Shown here piece after piece: positions 25,733 through 35,463 of a DNA stretch of 42,243 nucleotides. The translations under genes and the position numbers were made by a program. Positions within the stretch are counted from its first letter, which is position 1, and each line of letters starts with the position of its first letter. A model generated the notes under the pieces. The model searched no databases. It was not told where the DNA came from and saw only the letters and a list, made by a program, of their open reading frames with translations. Source of the stretch: an uncultured Flavobacteriales bacterium (lineage in GTDB: Bacteria > Bacteroidota > Bacteroidia > Flavobacteriales_E > Vicingaceae). The stretch lies in assembly GCA_905479995.1 (NCBI GenBank), contig CAJQON010000001.1, positions 1 to 42,243 on the forward strand, read 5' to 3'.

Positions 25733-28700
25733 TTAATTCAATCTTCCTGCTAAAACGCAGGTGTTTTTATATGTTTTAATGTTTCCGTTTAAATCAAAAA
25801 CTTCTACAAAAATAATATAAATACCTATGCGCCCCTTTTCATTTTGATCGGTTATTCCATCCCAACTAAAAGTTCCTGATGTTCCGAGCAATTCATTTTG
25901 CAAAAAAGTCTTTATACGTCTTCCTTTAGCATCATAAATTACGCTATTGGCAACAAAACCTGAAACAGGAAATTGGTAAAAAATGGTTAATACATCATCC
26001 ATCCCGTCATTGTCTGGAGAAAACGTTTCAGGGTAAACATTAATTTCATCTTCGCCTTCATTTGCTCTTTGATATTGAGAGTTTTCAATTCCCGGAGTGG
26101 CAAACCCAACTCCTTCTGCAGCAGAATTCCAATTGGTAACATCATTGCTTGGCCGGTTGTAATCAATTCGTTCTAAAGAAACGCCTTTTACATTATCTAA
26201 TAAACTAAAATGCATGTCCTCATTGTAAGTAAAATTATCTACTACTTTATTAGAATCGTTCATTAAAACTACAGTCCCGTTATCGTTGCTGAAATTGGGT
26301 AATGTTTCCATTTGTAAAAAGGTTTTTGATACTGCATTTATATATTCTTCTTCAACATTTTGAGGGTCTTTGGTTAGCAATACAAACTGATCAGGATAGA
26401 GTAAATAAGGAGAGGTTGCAATGACTTTATAATTGCTAATACTATCATTCTCTATGTTTGCCAAATTCCAATTTTGTAGGTTAATGTATTTGTTAGACTT
26501 ATTATATAATTCCACAAAATCTGATCCTCCGGTATAAGGATTAAACAACACTTCGTTAATCACTAAGTCGCCAAATTTCGCTTGTTCTGGTAATGCAAAA
26601 TTTGCTGTATTGTTTCTCGTCATGATATTCCCTGCGCAATCAGAAACCCCTTTTACTGTAACAGTATATAGCACTAAAAATTTTAATTTATTACTTAAGT
26701 TTAGCAACACATTTTTTCCATCTAAAACAGTAATCTTATTGATGTTTACTCCATTGTTTAAAGAATAATTAGCTGCTAACAAACTGGCGCTTTCAATTTG
26801 TTCGCTAAATGTTAATTGAACGAGCGAATCGGACAATGCATTTGCTTGTTTTAATAATGGTAAATTAACATCAGGATTCGATTGGTTTACTGAATTTTGT
26901 GTTCCGGGTGTTCCTCCCTTTGTATTAGTTGATGCTTTCCAATTATTCAATTCTCCACACGGATTGTTAGGGTCTATCATCTCGAGACTCCATCCGCCAT
27001 CACTTTTATCGGCATCTTGGTACCAAGTATCAAAATAGTGAACACTATGAATTTGATTGCTATCGGTATCCCAAAGAGTTATTTCATCATCGTTATTACT
27101 TAAAGAGGGCAATGAAGAAACTGTAATCACTTTCCCAAAAGGAGCATATTGGTTTTCAAAATTATCATCGCAAATAATGGCATATTCGCCTGGCCATAAC
27201 TTCCCGGAATCAATTTGAAAGGCCTTCGTTTTATCGCTAATCCAACAATTGGCTAAATCTATAATTTTAGTGGTATTGTTAAATAATTCAAGGTATTCTT
27301 CCATTGGTAACCCAATGCTTGGGGATGGGTCTGGGAAAAATTCTGTAAATAAAACATCCAAGCTTAACGGAACTTTTCCCATCCCAAAATTATAATTGTT
27401 TTGATTGATTAAGTTTCCTGAACAATCCCTTCCTCCCGAAATAGTTAAAGTATAAACACTCGAAGAATCTAATGCAGAACTCAAGGTTAAGTCAACCGCT
27501 CTCTTGTTTGAGTGAATTACTGTTCCTGAAACCACAATTCCATTATTGATGGTATAAACCGCATTTATTAAACTAGCACTGTCCATTATTTCGTTGAAAA
27601 CCACAGTAAGCAATGAAGTAGATTGAATCGAAATGTTGCTAATATTAGGATTTTTAAGGTCTGGTAACGTATCATACACATCATTTTGACTTCCCGGAGT
27701 TCCTCCACTTGCATTTGTCGAGGCTTTCCAATTCATGGAGCTGGTACATGGATGTTTTGGGTTAATTAATTCTAAAGACCAACCGCCAGCATCTTTCACG
27801 GCATCTTGATACCAAGAAACGTCATACACCACTTTGTCAATTATATTCCCATAAGGGTTTGTTAAGGTTAAACTGTCGCCTCCATTGGTTAAGCCAGCAA
27901 ACGAAGTAATTCCAATAACATCTCCATACGAAGTATAAAGAGCAGTATCATTTACATCGCAAAGAATGACATATTTGTTTGGAAATAAAGTGAAGTTTGG
28001 AAGTGATTTAGCCGTGGCCGTATTTATAAATTGCCAATTCTTAAGGAAAAAAGTAGTGTTAGAATTATTGTAAAGCTCTACAAATTCTTCTGTGGGTAAA
28101 CCTACTTGAGGTGATGGATCCGCAAAAATTTCATTGATAATTACATCTCCAGAGTTGGGCGGAATTATTAAGATACGAGTAAAAGCCGCGGCTTTTGAGA
28201 CAATTGAATTAGCCAAGGTATCTGCTATATTTTTGACGGATAAATTATACGATTTTCCATTGGCAAAAGGGGTTGCAAAAGTTAAGTGAACAATAGAAGA
28301 ATCTAACACATCGCGCAATGCATTGTTGGGATTTCCTAATCCAAAATCTCCAGTATAATTAGCAAGCATTTGGGAAGAGAATAATTCTACGGGTTCATTA
28401 AAGTAAACATCCAGGTTGGTTGCATTTACTACCACTAATGAATCAATGTTTGGGGAAGCTGTATCTCCAACAATGGTCCCAACACTAAAATTGTCGAAAA
28501 AATGATTGTTTTTAGGGCTTGCTGCTCCCGATTGCTTAATAGCCACCCCAAAAAAAGAAGAAGTAGTCACTGAATTATCAACCACAGAACCGATTGCCAG
28601 CAAACTACTTGCTGCTCCATCATCGTAAAAAAGTGTCCAATTATTGGCAATATCTCTTGTTACACTCACATTAAAAGGATTATTGCTACTATTATTTAAA

Positions 28701-29116
28701 CTACCATCTGGGCCATCTATTAGAATAATTGACGTTCCAGCTACTCTTTTGTATAGCGAAACCTCATCGGGTGTTCCACCAATTCTAACAAAATAACCAT
28801 TGTTAACGCTGGTAAGATCGGCAACATCAGCCATTAAATAAACATCAACATAGTTGGCACCCGAAGTGCTAAATTTTAAGTTAAAATAAAAGTCCCATTG
28901 TGCATTTACTCCTAAAGTAGATGGTGTGCTGAGGTAATAATTCCCAGCAATTGCACTTTGCGAGTTGAGTTCGTTGGCAGCTGCAGTAAACAATCCGACA
29001 TTGCCACTCCAAACTGGGTTGGTCGTAAAATTACCATCCGAAAAGTCATCAACCACCTGAGCATAATGTAGTTGACAAAAAATTGTAAGTATAAAAACCA
29101 TTGCTATTTTAAACAT
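25733..29116 (-). CDS. T9SS type B secreted protein with three lamin-tail domains
   Basis: 1127-residue secreted protein. The signal peptide ends about residue 19 (FCQLHYAQ). An N-terminal lectin/glucanase-like domain covers about 20-215. Then Ig-like modules (for example VVFNEIMDSASLINAVYTIN) alternate with three lamin-tail domains that begin GDVIINEIFADPSPQVGLP, LDVLFTEFFPDPSPSIGLP and GDLVINEVLFNPYTGGSDF. The C terminus (INVYPETFSPDNDGMDDVL...GRIGIYIIFVEVFDLNG) is a gliding-motility-associated type B sorting domain. It lacks a recognisable nuclease or protease and is likely a surface or matrix protein. ppa follows 6 nt downstream. Confidence 0.9.
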   Translation of the reverse strand: MFKIAMVFILTIFCQLHYAQVVDDFSDGNFTTNPVWSGNVGLFTAAANELNSQSAIAGNYYLSTPSTLGVNAQWDFYFNLKFSTSGANYVDVYLMADVADLTSVNNGYFVRIGGTPDEVSLYKRVAGTSIILIDGPDGSLNNSSNNPFNVSVTRDIANNWTLFYDDGAASSLLAIGSVVDNSVTTSSFFGVAIKQSGAASPKNNHFFDNFSVGTIVGDTASPNIDSLVVVNATNLDVYFNEPVELFSSQMLANYTGDFGLGNPNNALRDVLDSSIVHLTFATPFANGKSYNLSVKNIADTLANSIVSKAAAFTRILIIPPNSGDVIINEIFADPSPQVGLPTEEFVELYNNSNTTFFLKNWQFINTATAKSLPNFTLFPNKYVILCDVNDTALYTSYGDVIGITSFAGLTNGGDSLTLTNPYGNIIDKVVYDVSWYQDAVKDAGGWSLELINPKHPCTSSMNWKASTNASGGTPGSQNDVYDTLPDLKNPNISNISIQSTSLLTVVFNEIMDSASLINAVYTINNGIVVSGTVIHSNKRAVDLTLSSALDSSSVYTLTISGGRDCSGNLINQNNYNFGMGKVPLSLDVLFTEFFPDPSPSIGLPMEEYLELFNNTTKIIDLANCWISDKTKAFQIDSGKLWPGEYAIICDDNFENQYAPFGKVITVSSLPSLSNNDDEITLWDTDSNQIHSVHYFDTWYQDADKSDGGWSLEMIDPNNPCGELNNWKASTNTKGGTPGTQNSVNQSNPDVNLPLLKQANALSDSLVQLTFSEQIESASLLAANYSLNNGVNINKITVLDGKNVLLNLSNKLKFLVLYTVTVKGVSDCAGNIMTRNNTANFALPEQAKFGDLVINEVLFNPYTGGSDFVELYNKSNKYINLQNWNLANIENDSISNYKVIATSPYLLYPDQFVLLTKDPQNVEEEYINAVSKTFLQMETLPNFSNDNGTVVLMNDSNKVVDNFTYNEDMHFSLLDNVKGVSLERIDYNRPSNDVTNWNSAAEGVGFATPGIENSQYQRANEGEDEINVYPETFSPDNDGMDDVLTIFYQFPVSGFVANSVIYDAKGRRIKTFLQNELLGTSGTFSWDGITDQNEKGRIGIYIIFVEVFDLNGNIKTYKNTCVLAGRLN

Positions 29117-29145
29117 CCGCTAAAACTACGCGTTTGAATAAATAC

Positions 29146-29186
29146 CTAGTTACTAAGTGTAAAACGCAAAAAATGCAGTAACCTAG
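29146..29186. repeat. Inverted repeat in the divergent asd promoter region
   Basis: CTAGTTACT (29146-29154) pairs with AGTAACCTAG (29177-29186, one bulged C) across a 22-nt loop, in the spacer between two divergent genes. A regulator-binding dyad is possible; no T-run follows. Confidence 0.4.
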
Positions 29187-29277
29187 TTAAATATTTAACG
29201 GCAGCATTGTTTCTTCGCTTTCCTTTTACTTATCGAAGTTTTTTACTTTAATTTTACACGAAACTAATTTGTATAAA

Positions 29278-30267
29278 ATGAAAATAGCAGTTGTTGGTGC
29301 TACCGGAATGGTAGGAAGTGTAATGTTAAAAGTATTGGCCGAAAGAAATTTTCCGATAACAGAATTAATTCCTGTGGCTTCGCCAAAATCGGTAGGCAAA
29401 CAAATTGTGTTTAACGACAAATCTTTTTCAGTTGTGGCTCTTCAAACGGCTGTTGATATGACTCCAGATATTGCTATATTTTCTGCTGGGGGAGACACTT
29501 CTTTAGAATGGGCGCCCAAATTTGCAGCAGCAGGGACAACGGTTATCGATAATTCATCGGCATGGAGAATGAATCCAAACAATAAGTTAGTGGTTCCTGA
29601 AATTAATGCTAATGTGTTAACTGCTGAAGATAAAATTATTGCTAATCCAAATTGTTCTACAATACAATTAGTAATGGTGATGAACCCTTTACACCAAAAA
29701 TATAAAATTAAAAGAACGGTAATTTCTACCTATCAGTCCATTACTGGAACTGGTGTAAAGGCTGTTGAACAATTGGCCAATGAAAGAGCTGGAACAGAAG
29801 GTGAAATGGCCTATCCTTATGCAATAGATAAAAATTGCATTCCGCATTGTGATGTTTTTGAAGACAATGGTTACACCAAAGAGGAATTAAAGTTAATGAA
29901 TGAACCCAAAAAGATTATGGGAGATGACAGCATTAAATTAAGTGCAACTGCTGTTAGAGTTCCGGTTGTTGGTGGGCATTCTGAGTCTGTAAACATTGAG
30001 TTTGAAAATGATTTTGACTTAGCTGAAGTACGTAAAATATTGCATGAAACAGATGGTATTACTTTACAAGACAATACCGATACCAATACCTATCCAATGC
30101 CACTTTATGCGGAAGGAAAGGATGATGTTTTTGTGGGAAGAATTAGAAGAGATGAGTCGCAAGCAAATACACTTAACCTTTGGATTGTTACTGACAATTT
30201 AAGAAAAGGTGCAGCTACAAACGCAGTTCAAATTGGGGAATATTTGGTTGAACACAAGTTGGTATAA
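29278..30267 (+). CDS. asd: Aspartate-semialdehyde dehydrogenase
   Basis: Reduces aspartyl phosphate to aspartate semialdehyde for lysine/diaminopimelate, threonine and methionine synthesis. I start at the ATG at 29278 (329 residues, MKIAVVGATGMVG); an in-frame TTG at 29269 would add only three residues. Catalytic Cys lies in ANPNCSTIQLV, TYQSITGTGVKAVEQL follows, and the catalytic His is in VVGGHSESVNIEF. It is divergent from the lamin-tail gene and convergent with the next T9SS gene, whose stop lies 2 nt away. Confidence 0.96.
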   Translation: MKIAVVGATGMVGSVMLKVLAERNFPITELIPVASPKSVGKQIVFNDKSFSVVALQTAVDMTPDIAIFSAGGDTSLEWAPKFAAAGTTVIDNSSAWRMNPNNKLVVPEINANVLTAEDKIIANPNCSTIQLVMVMNPLHQKYKIKRTVISTYQSITGTGVKAVEQLANERAGTEGEMAYPYAIDKNCIPHCDVFEDNGYTKEELKLMNEPKKIMGDDSIKLSATAVRVPVVGGHSESVNIEFENDFDLAEVRKILHETDGITLQDNTDTNTYPMPLYAEGKDDVFVGRIRRDESQANTLNLWIVTDNLRKGAATNAVQIGEYLVEHKLV

Positions 30268-30269
30268 AA

Positions 30270-32915
30270 CTACCGCATTAAACTAAAGGCTCCTTTTAAA
30301 GTAAACCGGTCATCGTCTTCTCCTATGGCTTTTATGCTATAAAAATAGGTGCCCTCAGGAGCCAAATGCCCATGTGGTGTTTTTCCATCCCAAAATTGGT
30401 TGAGTTCTTTTGATGCGTAAAGTTTTTGTCCCCAACGGTTATAAATTTCTACTTCTACTGTTTTGAGGTTCACCCCTAACCACTTAAACAAATCATTGCT
30501 TCCATCCTGATTTGGTGTAAACACATTTGGAACCGTTATCGTAGATTTATGTCTAGGCGCTATTGTTACATAGGCCGTATCGAAACAAAAACCATCTGTT
30601 ACCACTAGCATTGCGGTATATGTATCTTGGTCATAATAGGTATAAGTCGGTTGAAAAATGGCACTCAAGTCTCCTGTTCCAAAGTTCCATGAATAGTTTA
30701 TTCCTGAGCCAGTTGTGCTGCCATTTCCAAAAAATACATTTAACGGAATTAATCCTTTTGTTGGCGTGGCATAAATAAACGCATTTACAGCATTTGCCTT
30801 CACTTTAACAGAATCTATGTTAGTAGCACATCCGCCAACCTCCTTAACATAAAACACATGAGTTCCTGTATCAGTTATATTGGGATAAAATGGAGTTCCT
30901 GAACCAACAATAGTTGAAGTGTCAGGTTTCTCATACCAATTTATTGTTCCTAATCCACTACCAACTGCATTTAGACTTATAGAATCACCTAAACAAATTA
31001 AACTGTCGGGTCCAGCCTCTAGGTAGTCGGGATAAACTGTCAAAGTAAACGTTTCCGGAAATCCTACACACCCATTGGCTGACGGAATTACTGTTATAAT
31101 AGCAGTTGCTACCATAGTTCCTATATTGGTAATTGTAAAAGGAGAAATTACTCCAGTTCCTGCAGAAGGCAAGCCTATAGCTGAATTTGAATTGGTCCAA
31201 GTATAAGTTGTTCCGAGTGTCGCACTACTAAAATTTAATAAAGGGACTGTTTCTCCACTGCAAAAAGTAAGATTATTTAGTCCTATAACTATTGCAGTAG
31301 GGTTTACCGTTATGGTAAAACTTACTGAATTTCCTGCACAGCCATTTACGCTAGGAACAACGGAAATATTGGCAACAATAGGAGCACTTGTTGTATTTGT
31401 AGCACTAAAAGCTGGCGTATTTCCTGTGCCAGATGCAGCCAAACCAATTGCAGTATTCGTGTTCGTCCAAGAATAGGTGGCTCCCAAAGGATTGCTCACA
31501 AAATTACTTGCAGAAACGTTAGCTCCATTACAAAAAGTTAAATTGCTTACTGCTAGTGTTGGCATTGGATTTACAGTTATTAGCGTAGTATCTTTAAATA
31601 TACAAAACCCTGTGTCGTTCTTAATAATTTGATGTGTTCCTGCACCAGCAGTAGCAGGATCAAATGTTCCATTAATCGTATCTGTAATGCCCATTCCTTT
31701 CCATACCCCACCAAGTGTTGATGCTGTTAAATTTATGGCTGCATCATTAATACAAAATGGACCAACAGCATTAATAACTGGTTTTGGTGGTGGGTTTTTA
31801 AAAACAATCGTGTCTTTAACAAATTCACAATTGGCATCATAAACGGTAACAATGTAAGTGCCTGGGCATAAATTAGTAGCTGTTTGAGTCGTTTGTTCCG
31901 GAATAGTATTCCAACTATAAGTAAAAGGTGCAGTTCCACCAGTAACATTAACTGTTGCTGTTTTATCACAAGTATTCGAGCAGGTGTCTCCAGTAAAAGA
32001 CGTTGAAGCAACTAAAGAAGTTGAAGGTGTTGCACAAGCTATACAACCTGATATTTGATAATAAACTCCCATCATGAGCCACAAATAACAATCTCCTCCA
32101 AGAGGAGAAATAGTAAACGGTGCCGTGGTTTGTCCCTGTGTATAGGTTGTATTAACTAAATTAAAATTCCAAAAATCATTGGAAAAAAAGCCAGTTGTCC
32201 CATTTAACGTAGCATTGTGACCTGGAAAGCCAAGATTATCTTGCATGTCACTAACAATTAAAAAAGCATTCCCAGCAGTAGTGTTGGCAGAAACACTTAA
32301 ACCTGTCATAGTTTGGCTAAGTGGATTTATAGAAATCAAAGAGGACATTGCTCCATCGTTAATTTGTATGGTGCCTTGGTAACTTGCCATTGGATTGGTA
32401 TATATTACCATTAATGTAACTCCATCCATGTCATCTCCCAAAGGAGATGAAAAAGTATAGCTTCCGTTTCCAATCACTTCATTAGTAAGATCAGCTCGAT
32501 AGGTTTCTGTGCCAGGAATCCAACATTTTGAACCACTTGTTCCAATTAATGTTCCAACCAATGGGTTTCCATCAAAAATAAAATTTGGGTTATTGGCTGT
32601 TCCATTGCCAGCCCACCACAAAAAAGCTTTTTCAACAGTAGCAGAAGGTGGAATTCCTGAAATAGTTAAAGTAGCTGGATATCCTGTTCCAGGGTTAATG
32701 TATCTTTGAGTTGTCATTACAGAAGCTTGCACATAGTTTAAGCCGCAGGCGGTATTGCTATAGCTCATTCCTAAAGTGCCATTTCCATCTTCAGGTTGAT
32801 TTTTATTTATAGCACAAGTTGCTCCTAAAATTGAGGTGTCGCAATTTTGGGTTGATTGACTAAACAAACAAAAGTTAAGGGTACTAAGTATTAAAAGGGT
32901 AAAAAGTGGTTTCAT
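30270..32915 (-). CDS. T9SS type B secreted protein with PKD domain
   Basis: 881-residue secreted protein. The signal peptide is MKPLFTLLILSTLNFCLFSQ. The N-terminal third (about 40-290) is a beta-rich region of a kind often seen before gliding-motility tails (YIPGTETYRADLTNEV-like pattern). It is followed by SprB-like repeat segments (TATVNVTGGTAPFTYSW), two PKD-like modules with NGCAGN/NGCVGF, a PKD domain (TPTKGLIPLNVFFGNGS), and a CHU_C/gliding-motility C-terminal domain from VPNVFTPNQDGSNDLFKW to the end. A surface adhesin or filament is likely. It is monocistronic with a 130-nt upstream spacer. Confidence 0.9.
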   Translation of the reverse strand: MKPLFTLLILSTLNFCLFSQSTQNCDTSILGATCAINKNQPEDGNGTLGMSYSNTACGLNYVQASVMTTQRYINPGTGYPATLTISGIPPSATVEKAFLWWAGNGTANNPNFIFDGNPLVGTLIGTSGSKCWIPGTETYRADLTNEVIGNGSYTFSSPLGDDMDGVTLMVIYTNPMASYQGTIQINDGAMSSLISINPLSQTMTGLSVSANTTAGNAFLIVSDMQDNLGFPGHNATLNGTTGFFSNDFWNFNLVNTTYTQGQTTAPFTISPLGGDCYLWLMMGVYYQISGCIACATPSTSLVASTSFTGDTCSNTCDKTATVNVTGGTAPFTYSWNTIPEQTTQTATNLCPGTYIVTVYDANCEFVKDTIVFKNPPPKPVINAVGPFCINDAAINLTASTLGGVWKGMGITDTINGTFDPATAGAGTHQIIKNDTGFCIFKDTTLITVNPMPTLAVSNLTFCNGANVSASNFVSNPLGATYSWTNTNTAIGLAASGTGNTPAFSATNTTSAPIVANISVVPSVNGCAGNSVSFTITVNPTAIVIGLNNLTFCSGETVPLLNFSSATLGTTYTWTNSNSAIGLPSAGTGVISPFTITNIGTMVATAIITVIPSANGCVGFPETFTLTVYPDYLEAGPDSLICLGDSISLNAVGSGLGTINWYEKPDTSTIVGSGTPFYPNITDTGTHVFYVKEVGGCATNIDSVKVKANAVNAFIYATPTKGLIPLNVFFGNGSTTGSGINYSWNFGTGDLSAIFQPTYTYYDQDTYTAMLVVTDGFCFDTAYVTIAPRHKSTITVPNVFTPNQDGSNDLFKWLGVNLKTVEVEIYNRWGQKLYASKELNQFWDGKTPHGHLAPEGTYFYSIKAIGEDDDRFTLKGAFSLMR

Positions 32916-33045
32916 TGTGAGGGATATTGGTTAAAAAGGGTAACATTGGGATAGTAAAATTACCAAATTATTTTAACCTGCGTTTTAAACACTAGTCTTT
33001 GGCACACAAATTGCTAATTTACCACCAACTATAAAACAAACTACT

Positions 33046-33366
33046 ATGAATTTAAAAACAGTATTACTCGGAGTAACAGTTGCATTATTTTGCAGCACTG
33101 GATTCGCTCAAACAACAAAAGCAAAAGTTAACAAGCGCCAAAATGTACAGCAGAAAAAAATTACCCAAGGCGTTAAAACTGGTGAGTTAACCAAAAAAGA
33201 AGCTACTGTTTTAAGGCACCAACAAAAAGACATTGCTGCTACTAAAAGAGCTGCTAAAGCAGATGGTAAAGTGACCAAAAAAGAAAGAGCCATCATTAAT
33301 AAAAAGCAAAACGTTGCAGCAAAAAAAATTGCTACTAAAAAGCACAATGCCGTAGATCGGAAATAA
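33046..33366 (+). CDS. Small exported Lys/Ala-rich helical protein
   Basis: 106 residues with a signal peptide (MNLKTVLLGVTVALFCSTGFA, written here as about residues 1-21). The mature part is basic and has two related segments, each ending in an acidic-loop-like stretch: KITQGVKTGELTKKEATVL and AAKADGKVTKKERAIIN. This (D/E)G-x-(L/V)-T-KKE pattern resembles a small periplasmic family in Proteobacteria and Bacteroidota with weak EF-hand resemblance. Function unknown. A strong terminator follows 19 nt after the stop, so the gene is monocistronic. Confidence 0.8.
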   Translation: MNLKTVLLGVTVALFCSTGFAQTTKAKVNKRQNVQQKKITQGVKTGELTKKEATVLRHQQKDIAATKRAAKADGKVTKKERAIINKKQNVAAKKIATKKHNAVDRK

Positions 33367-33385
33367 ATTTATTTCAACAGTATTT

Positions 33386-33417
33386 AAAAGCCTGCTATTT
33401 TCTAGCAGGCTTTTTTT
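33386..33417 (+). terminator. Strong intrinsic terminator
   Basis: AAAAGCCTGCTA (33386-33397) pairs perfectly with TAGCAGGCTTTT (33403-33414) around a TTTTC loop, within a run of seven Ts. It ends the transcript of the 106-residue protein and precedes the M42 peptidase gene. Confidence 0.93.
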
Positions 33418-33462
33418 ATGCGCCTAACACTAAAAATTGTACTTTCGTTACAAACAAACACT

Positions 33463-34467
33463 ATGGAACAATACAGCACCTTAAAAGAATTAATTGCCAT
33501 CGATTCGCCAACGGGATATACCGATAATGCGAGCAAATATATTTTTGAGTTATTAACCAACTATGGATATTCTCCTGAATATACCAACAAAGGTGCGGTA
33601 AAATGTGCTTTAGGAGCCAATCCTACTTTGGCAATTGCAGGACATGTAGATACTTTAGGTGCAATTGTTTCGGGCATTAAGCCAAATGGAACTTTGGCTT
33701 TTTCTTTATTGGGTGGTTTATCTTTAACCGGAGCCGAAGGAGAATATGTTAAAATTGTTACTCATTCGGGCAAAACATTTACCGGAACCATTTTGTTAGA
33801 CAACCCTTCTGTTCATGCCAACAGAGAGAAGGAAAACACACAACGGAGCATAAAAAGTATGCACATTAGAATAGATGAAGAGGTGTATACCAAAGAAGAT
33901 GTAGAAAAACTAGGTATTGAGGTAGGTGATATTATTTGTGTTGATGTGAAGTATGAGGAACTTAAAAGTGGTTATATCAAATCACGGTTTTTAGACAATA
34001 AAGCTGGTTGTTATGTATTGTTTGAATTGGCAAGAAGACTAAAAGAGGAAGGCAAAGAAGCTCCCGTAGAAATTTTCTTTTCGAACTACGAGGAAGTAGG
34101 GCATGGTGGAACTGTTGGATATTCTAATAGTATTGAAGAATTGTTGGTAATTGACATGGGCGTTTTAGGAGATGATTGCCAAGGAAACGAGGTAAGTTGT
34201 TCTATTTGTGCTAAAGACAGTAGCGGGCCTTACGATTATAATTTTAGAAAGACTTTAGTGGATTTAGCACAAAACAATAACATCCCTTACAAGGTTGATG
34301 TTTATCCTTTTTACGGATCAGATGGCTCGGCAGCATTACGAGCTGGAAACGATTTTAGAGTAGCTTTAATTGGAATGGGTGTTGCAGCTTCGCACGGAAC
34401 TGAACGAACACACATTAAAGGAATTGAAGCAACTATAGATTTGTGTTTGGCTTATATTAACCAATAA
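33463..34467 (+). CDS. M42 family metallo-aminopeptidase
   Basis: Di-metal cytoplasmic aminopeptidase of the tetrahedral (TET/PepA-like) family, 334 residues. I start at the ATG at 33463 (MEQYSTLKELIAIDSPTG); the ATG at 33418 lies in the terminator tail. Metal ligands are AGHVDTLG (His, Asp), SRFLDNKAG (bridging Asp), SNYEEVGHGG (catalytic Glu pair), VIDMGVLG (Asp) and ASHGTERTH (His). The stop overlaps the ATG of the disrupted VOC gene by one base. Confidence 0.92.
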   Translation: MEQYSTLKELIAIDSPTGYTDNASKYIFELLTNYGYSPEYTNKGAVKCALGANPTLAIAGHVDTLGAIVSGIKPNGTLAFSLLGGLSLTGAEGEYVKIVTHSGKTFTGTILLDNPSVHANREKENTQRSIKSMHIRIDEEVYTKEDVEKLGIEVGDIICVDVKYEELKSGYIKSRFLDNKAGCYVLFELARRLKEEGKEAPVEIFFSNYEEVGHGGTVGYSNSIEELLVIDMGVLGDDCQGNEVSCSICAKDSSGPYDYNFRKTLVDLAQNNNIPYKVDVYPFYGSDGSAALRAGNDFRVALIGMGVAASHGTERTHIKGIEATIDLCLAYINQ

Positions 34468-34786
34468 TGACTGTTACTCCTTTTCATTTAGCAATACCTG
34501 TTTCAAACCTCGAAAAATGCCGAACATTTTACAGAGATGTTTTAAACTGTGAAGAAGGCAGGTCTTCAGAAAAGTGGGTTGACTTTAATTTTTTCGGTCA
34601 TCAATTCGTTATTCATCAAACCGACACACTTCATAAAACAACACCAAAAAGCAATCCTGTGGATGGAAAAAATGTTCCTGTTCCTCACTTTGGTGTGGTG
34701 CTCAATTGGGCTGATTGGAAAACTTTAGCCAGTAGGCTAAAAAAAGAAAACGTTGACTCTTTAAGAATTATTCTAAGTATAGTTTT

Positions 34787-34990
34787 TTATTCCTTCGCTT
34801 CATCATTTTCAAAAATTGATTCGATAGATAAGTGAAATAATTTGGACATTTTAAATGCTAACGGTAAACTTGGATCAAATTTTCCTTTTTCTATGGCATT
34901 TATGGTTTGTCTTGAAACAGAAAGCTCATTGGCTAAATCAGCCTGAGTCATATCTCTTTCTGCGCGAAGAACTTTTAATCGATTTTTCAT
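34787..34990 (-). CDS. Small XRE-family repressor
   Basis: 67-residue stand-alone helix-turn-helix protein: LKVLRAERDMTQADLANELS, then VSRQTINAIEKGKFDPSLPL, the classic XRE (Cro/CI) fold, and a short tail. It is the second gene of a two-gene minus-strand operon and overlaps the upstream membrane-protein gene by 4 nt. XRE-plus-membrane-protein pairs are widespread; the regulator normally represses its own operon. A GTAA-n5-TTAC dyad in the promoter (35442-35454) is a good operator candidate. Confidence 0.9.
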   Translation of the reverse strand: MKNRLKVLRAERDMTQADLANELSVSRQTINAIEKGKFDPSLPLAFKMSKLFHLSIESIFENDEAKE

Positions 34991-35394
34991 TTGTATCGTT
35001 TTTTTCCAATGAATAAACCAATCATATAGGTCAAACTTATCAAAATTACCAAAAAAGAAATCTGTGCATCTTGCGTAATTACATTAGTTTGATCTAAAAG
35101 TGAATAACCTAACCCCCCTACCACTCCGACACCTAAAGCAATGCCCATTGCATCCATTTGAATTTTCTTTTGAAGTTCGTCTAAAGAATTAATAAGTTTT
35201 CGATTCACCAAAATCATACCGCCTCCACATCCAAGGTTTATTAATATTGCTAAAACATTCAACACTGTGTTTTCGGGCCAAACAAACATAGGCCCAAATG
35301 TCGCTATTGCCATAGAAACCATCCAAAGTAATGACCAAAATTTTAGTTTTTTAGTATTAGACCTAACTTCCATATTCCATTTCTTTTCTTTCAT
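34987..35394 (-). CDS. Four-helix membrane protein paired with the XRE regulator
   Basis: 135 residues with four predicted transmembrane helices (about residues 17-38, 43-63, 84-105 and 109-130) and short loops; the N terminus MKEKKWNMEVRSNTKKLK is positively charged and probably cytoplasmic. It resembles small membrane proteins coupled to XRE regulators (DUF2178-like), but I cannot fix the family. It is the first gene of the inserted operon. Function unknown; stress sensing or defence is speculative. Confidence 0.8.
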   Translation of the reverse strand: MKEKKWNMEVRSNTKKLKFWSLLWMVSMAIATFGPMFVWPENTVLNVLAILINLGCGGGMILVNRKLINSLDELQKKIQMDAMGIALGVGVVGGLGYSLLDQTNVITQDAQISFLVILISLTYMIGLFIGKKRYK

Positions 35395-35433
35395 TGTAAA
35401 ATATATTTGATTTTTTGTAAAGTTTTATTGACA

Positions 35434-35463
35434 CAAATATAGTAAACTAATTACAAATGACAA
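35434..35463 (-). promoter_or_regulatory. Promoter and candidate operator of the inserted XRE operon
   Basis: On the minus strand TTG (35463-35461), a 19-nt spacer, then TATATTTG (35441-35434) match the Bacteroidota consensus. The spacer contains GTAATTAGTTTAC (35454-35442), a dyad with GTAA/TTAC ends, well placed for autorepression. Confidence 0.65.
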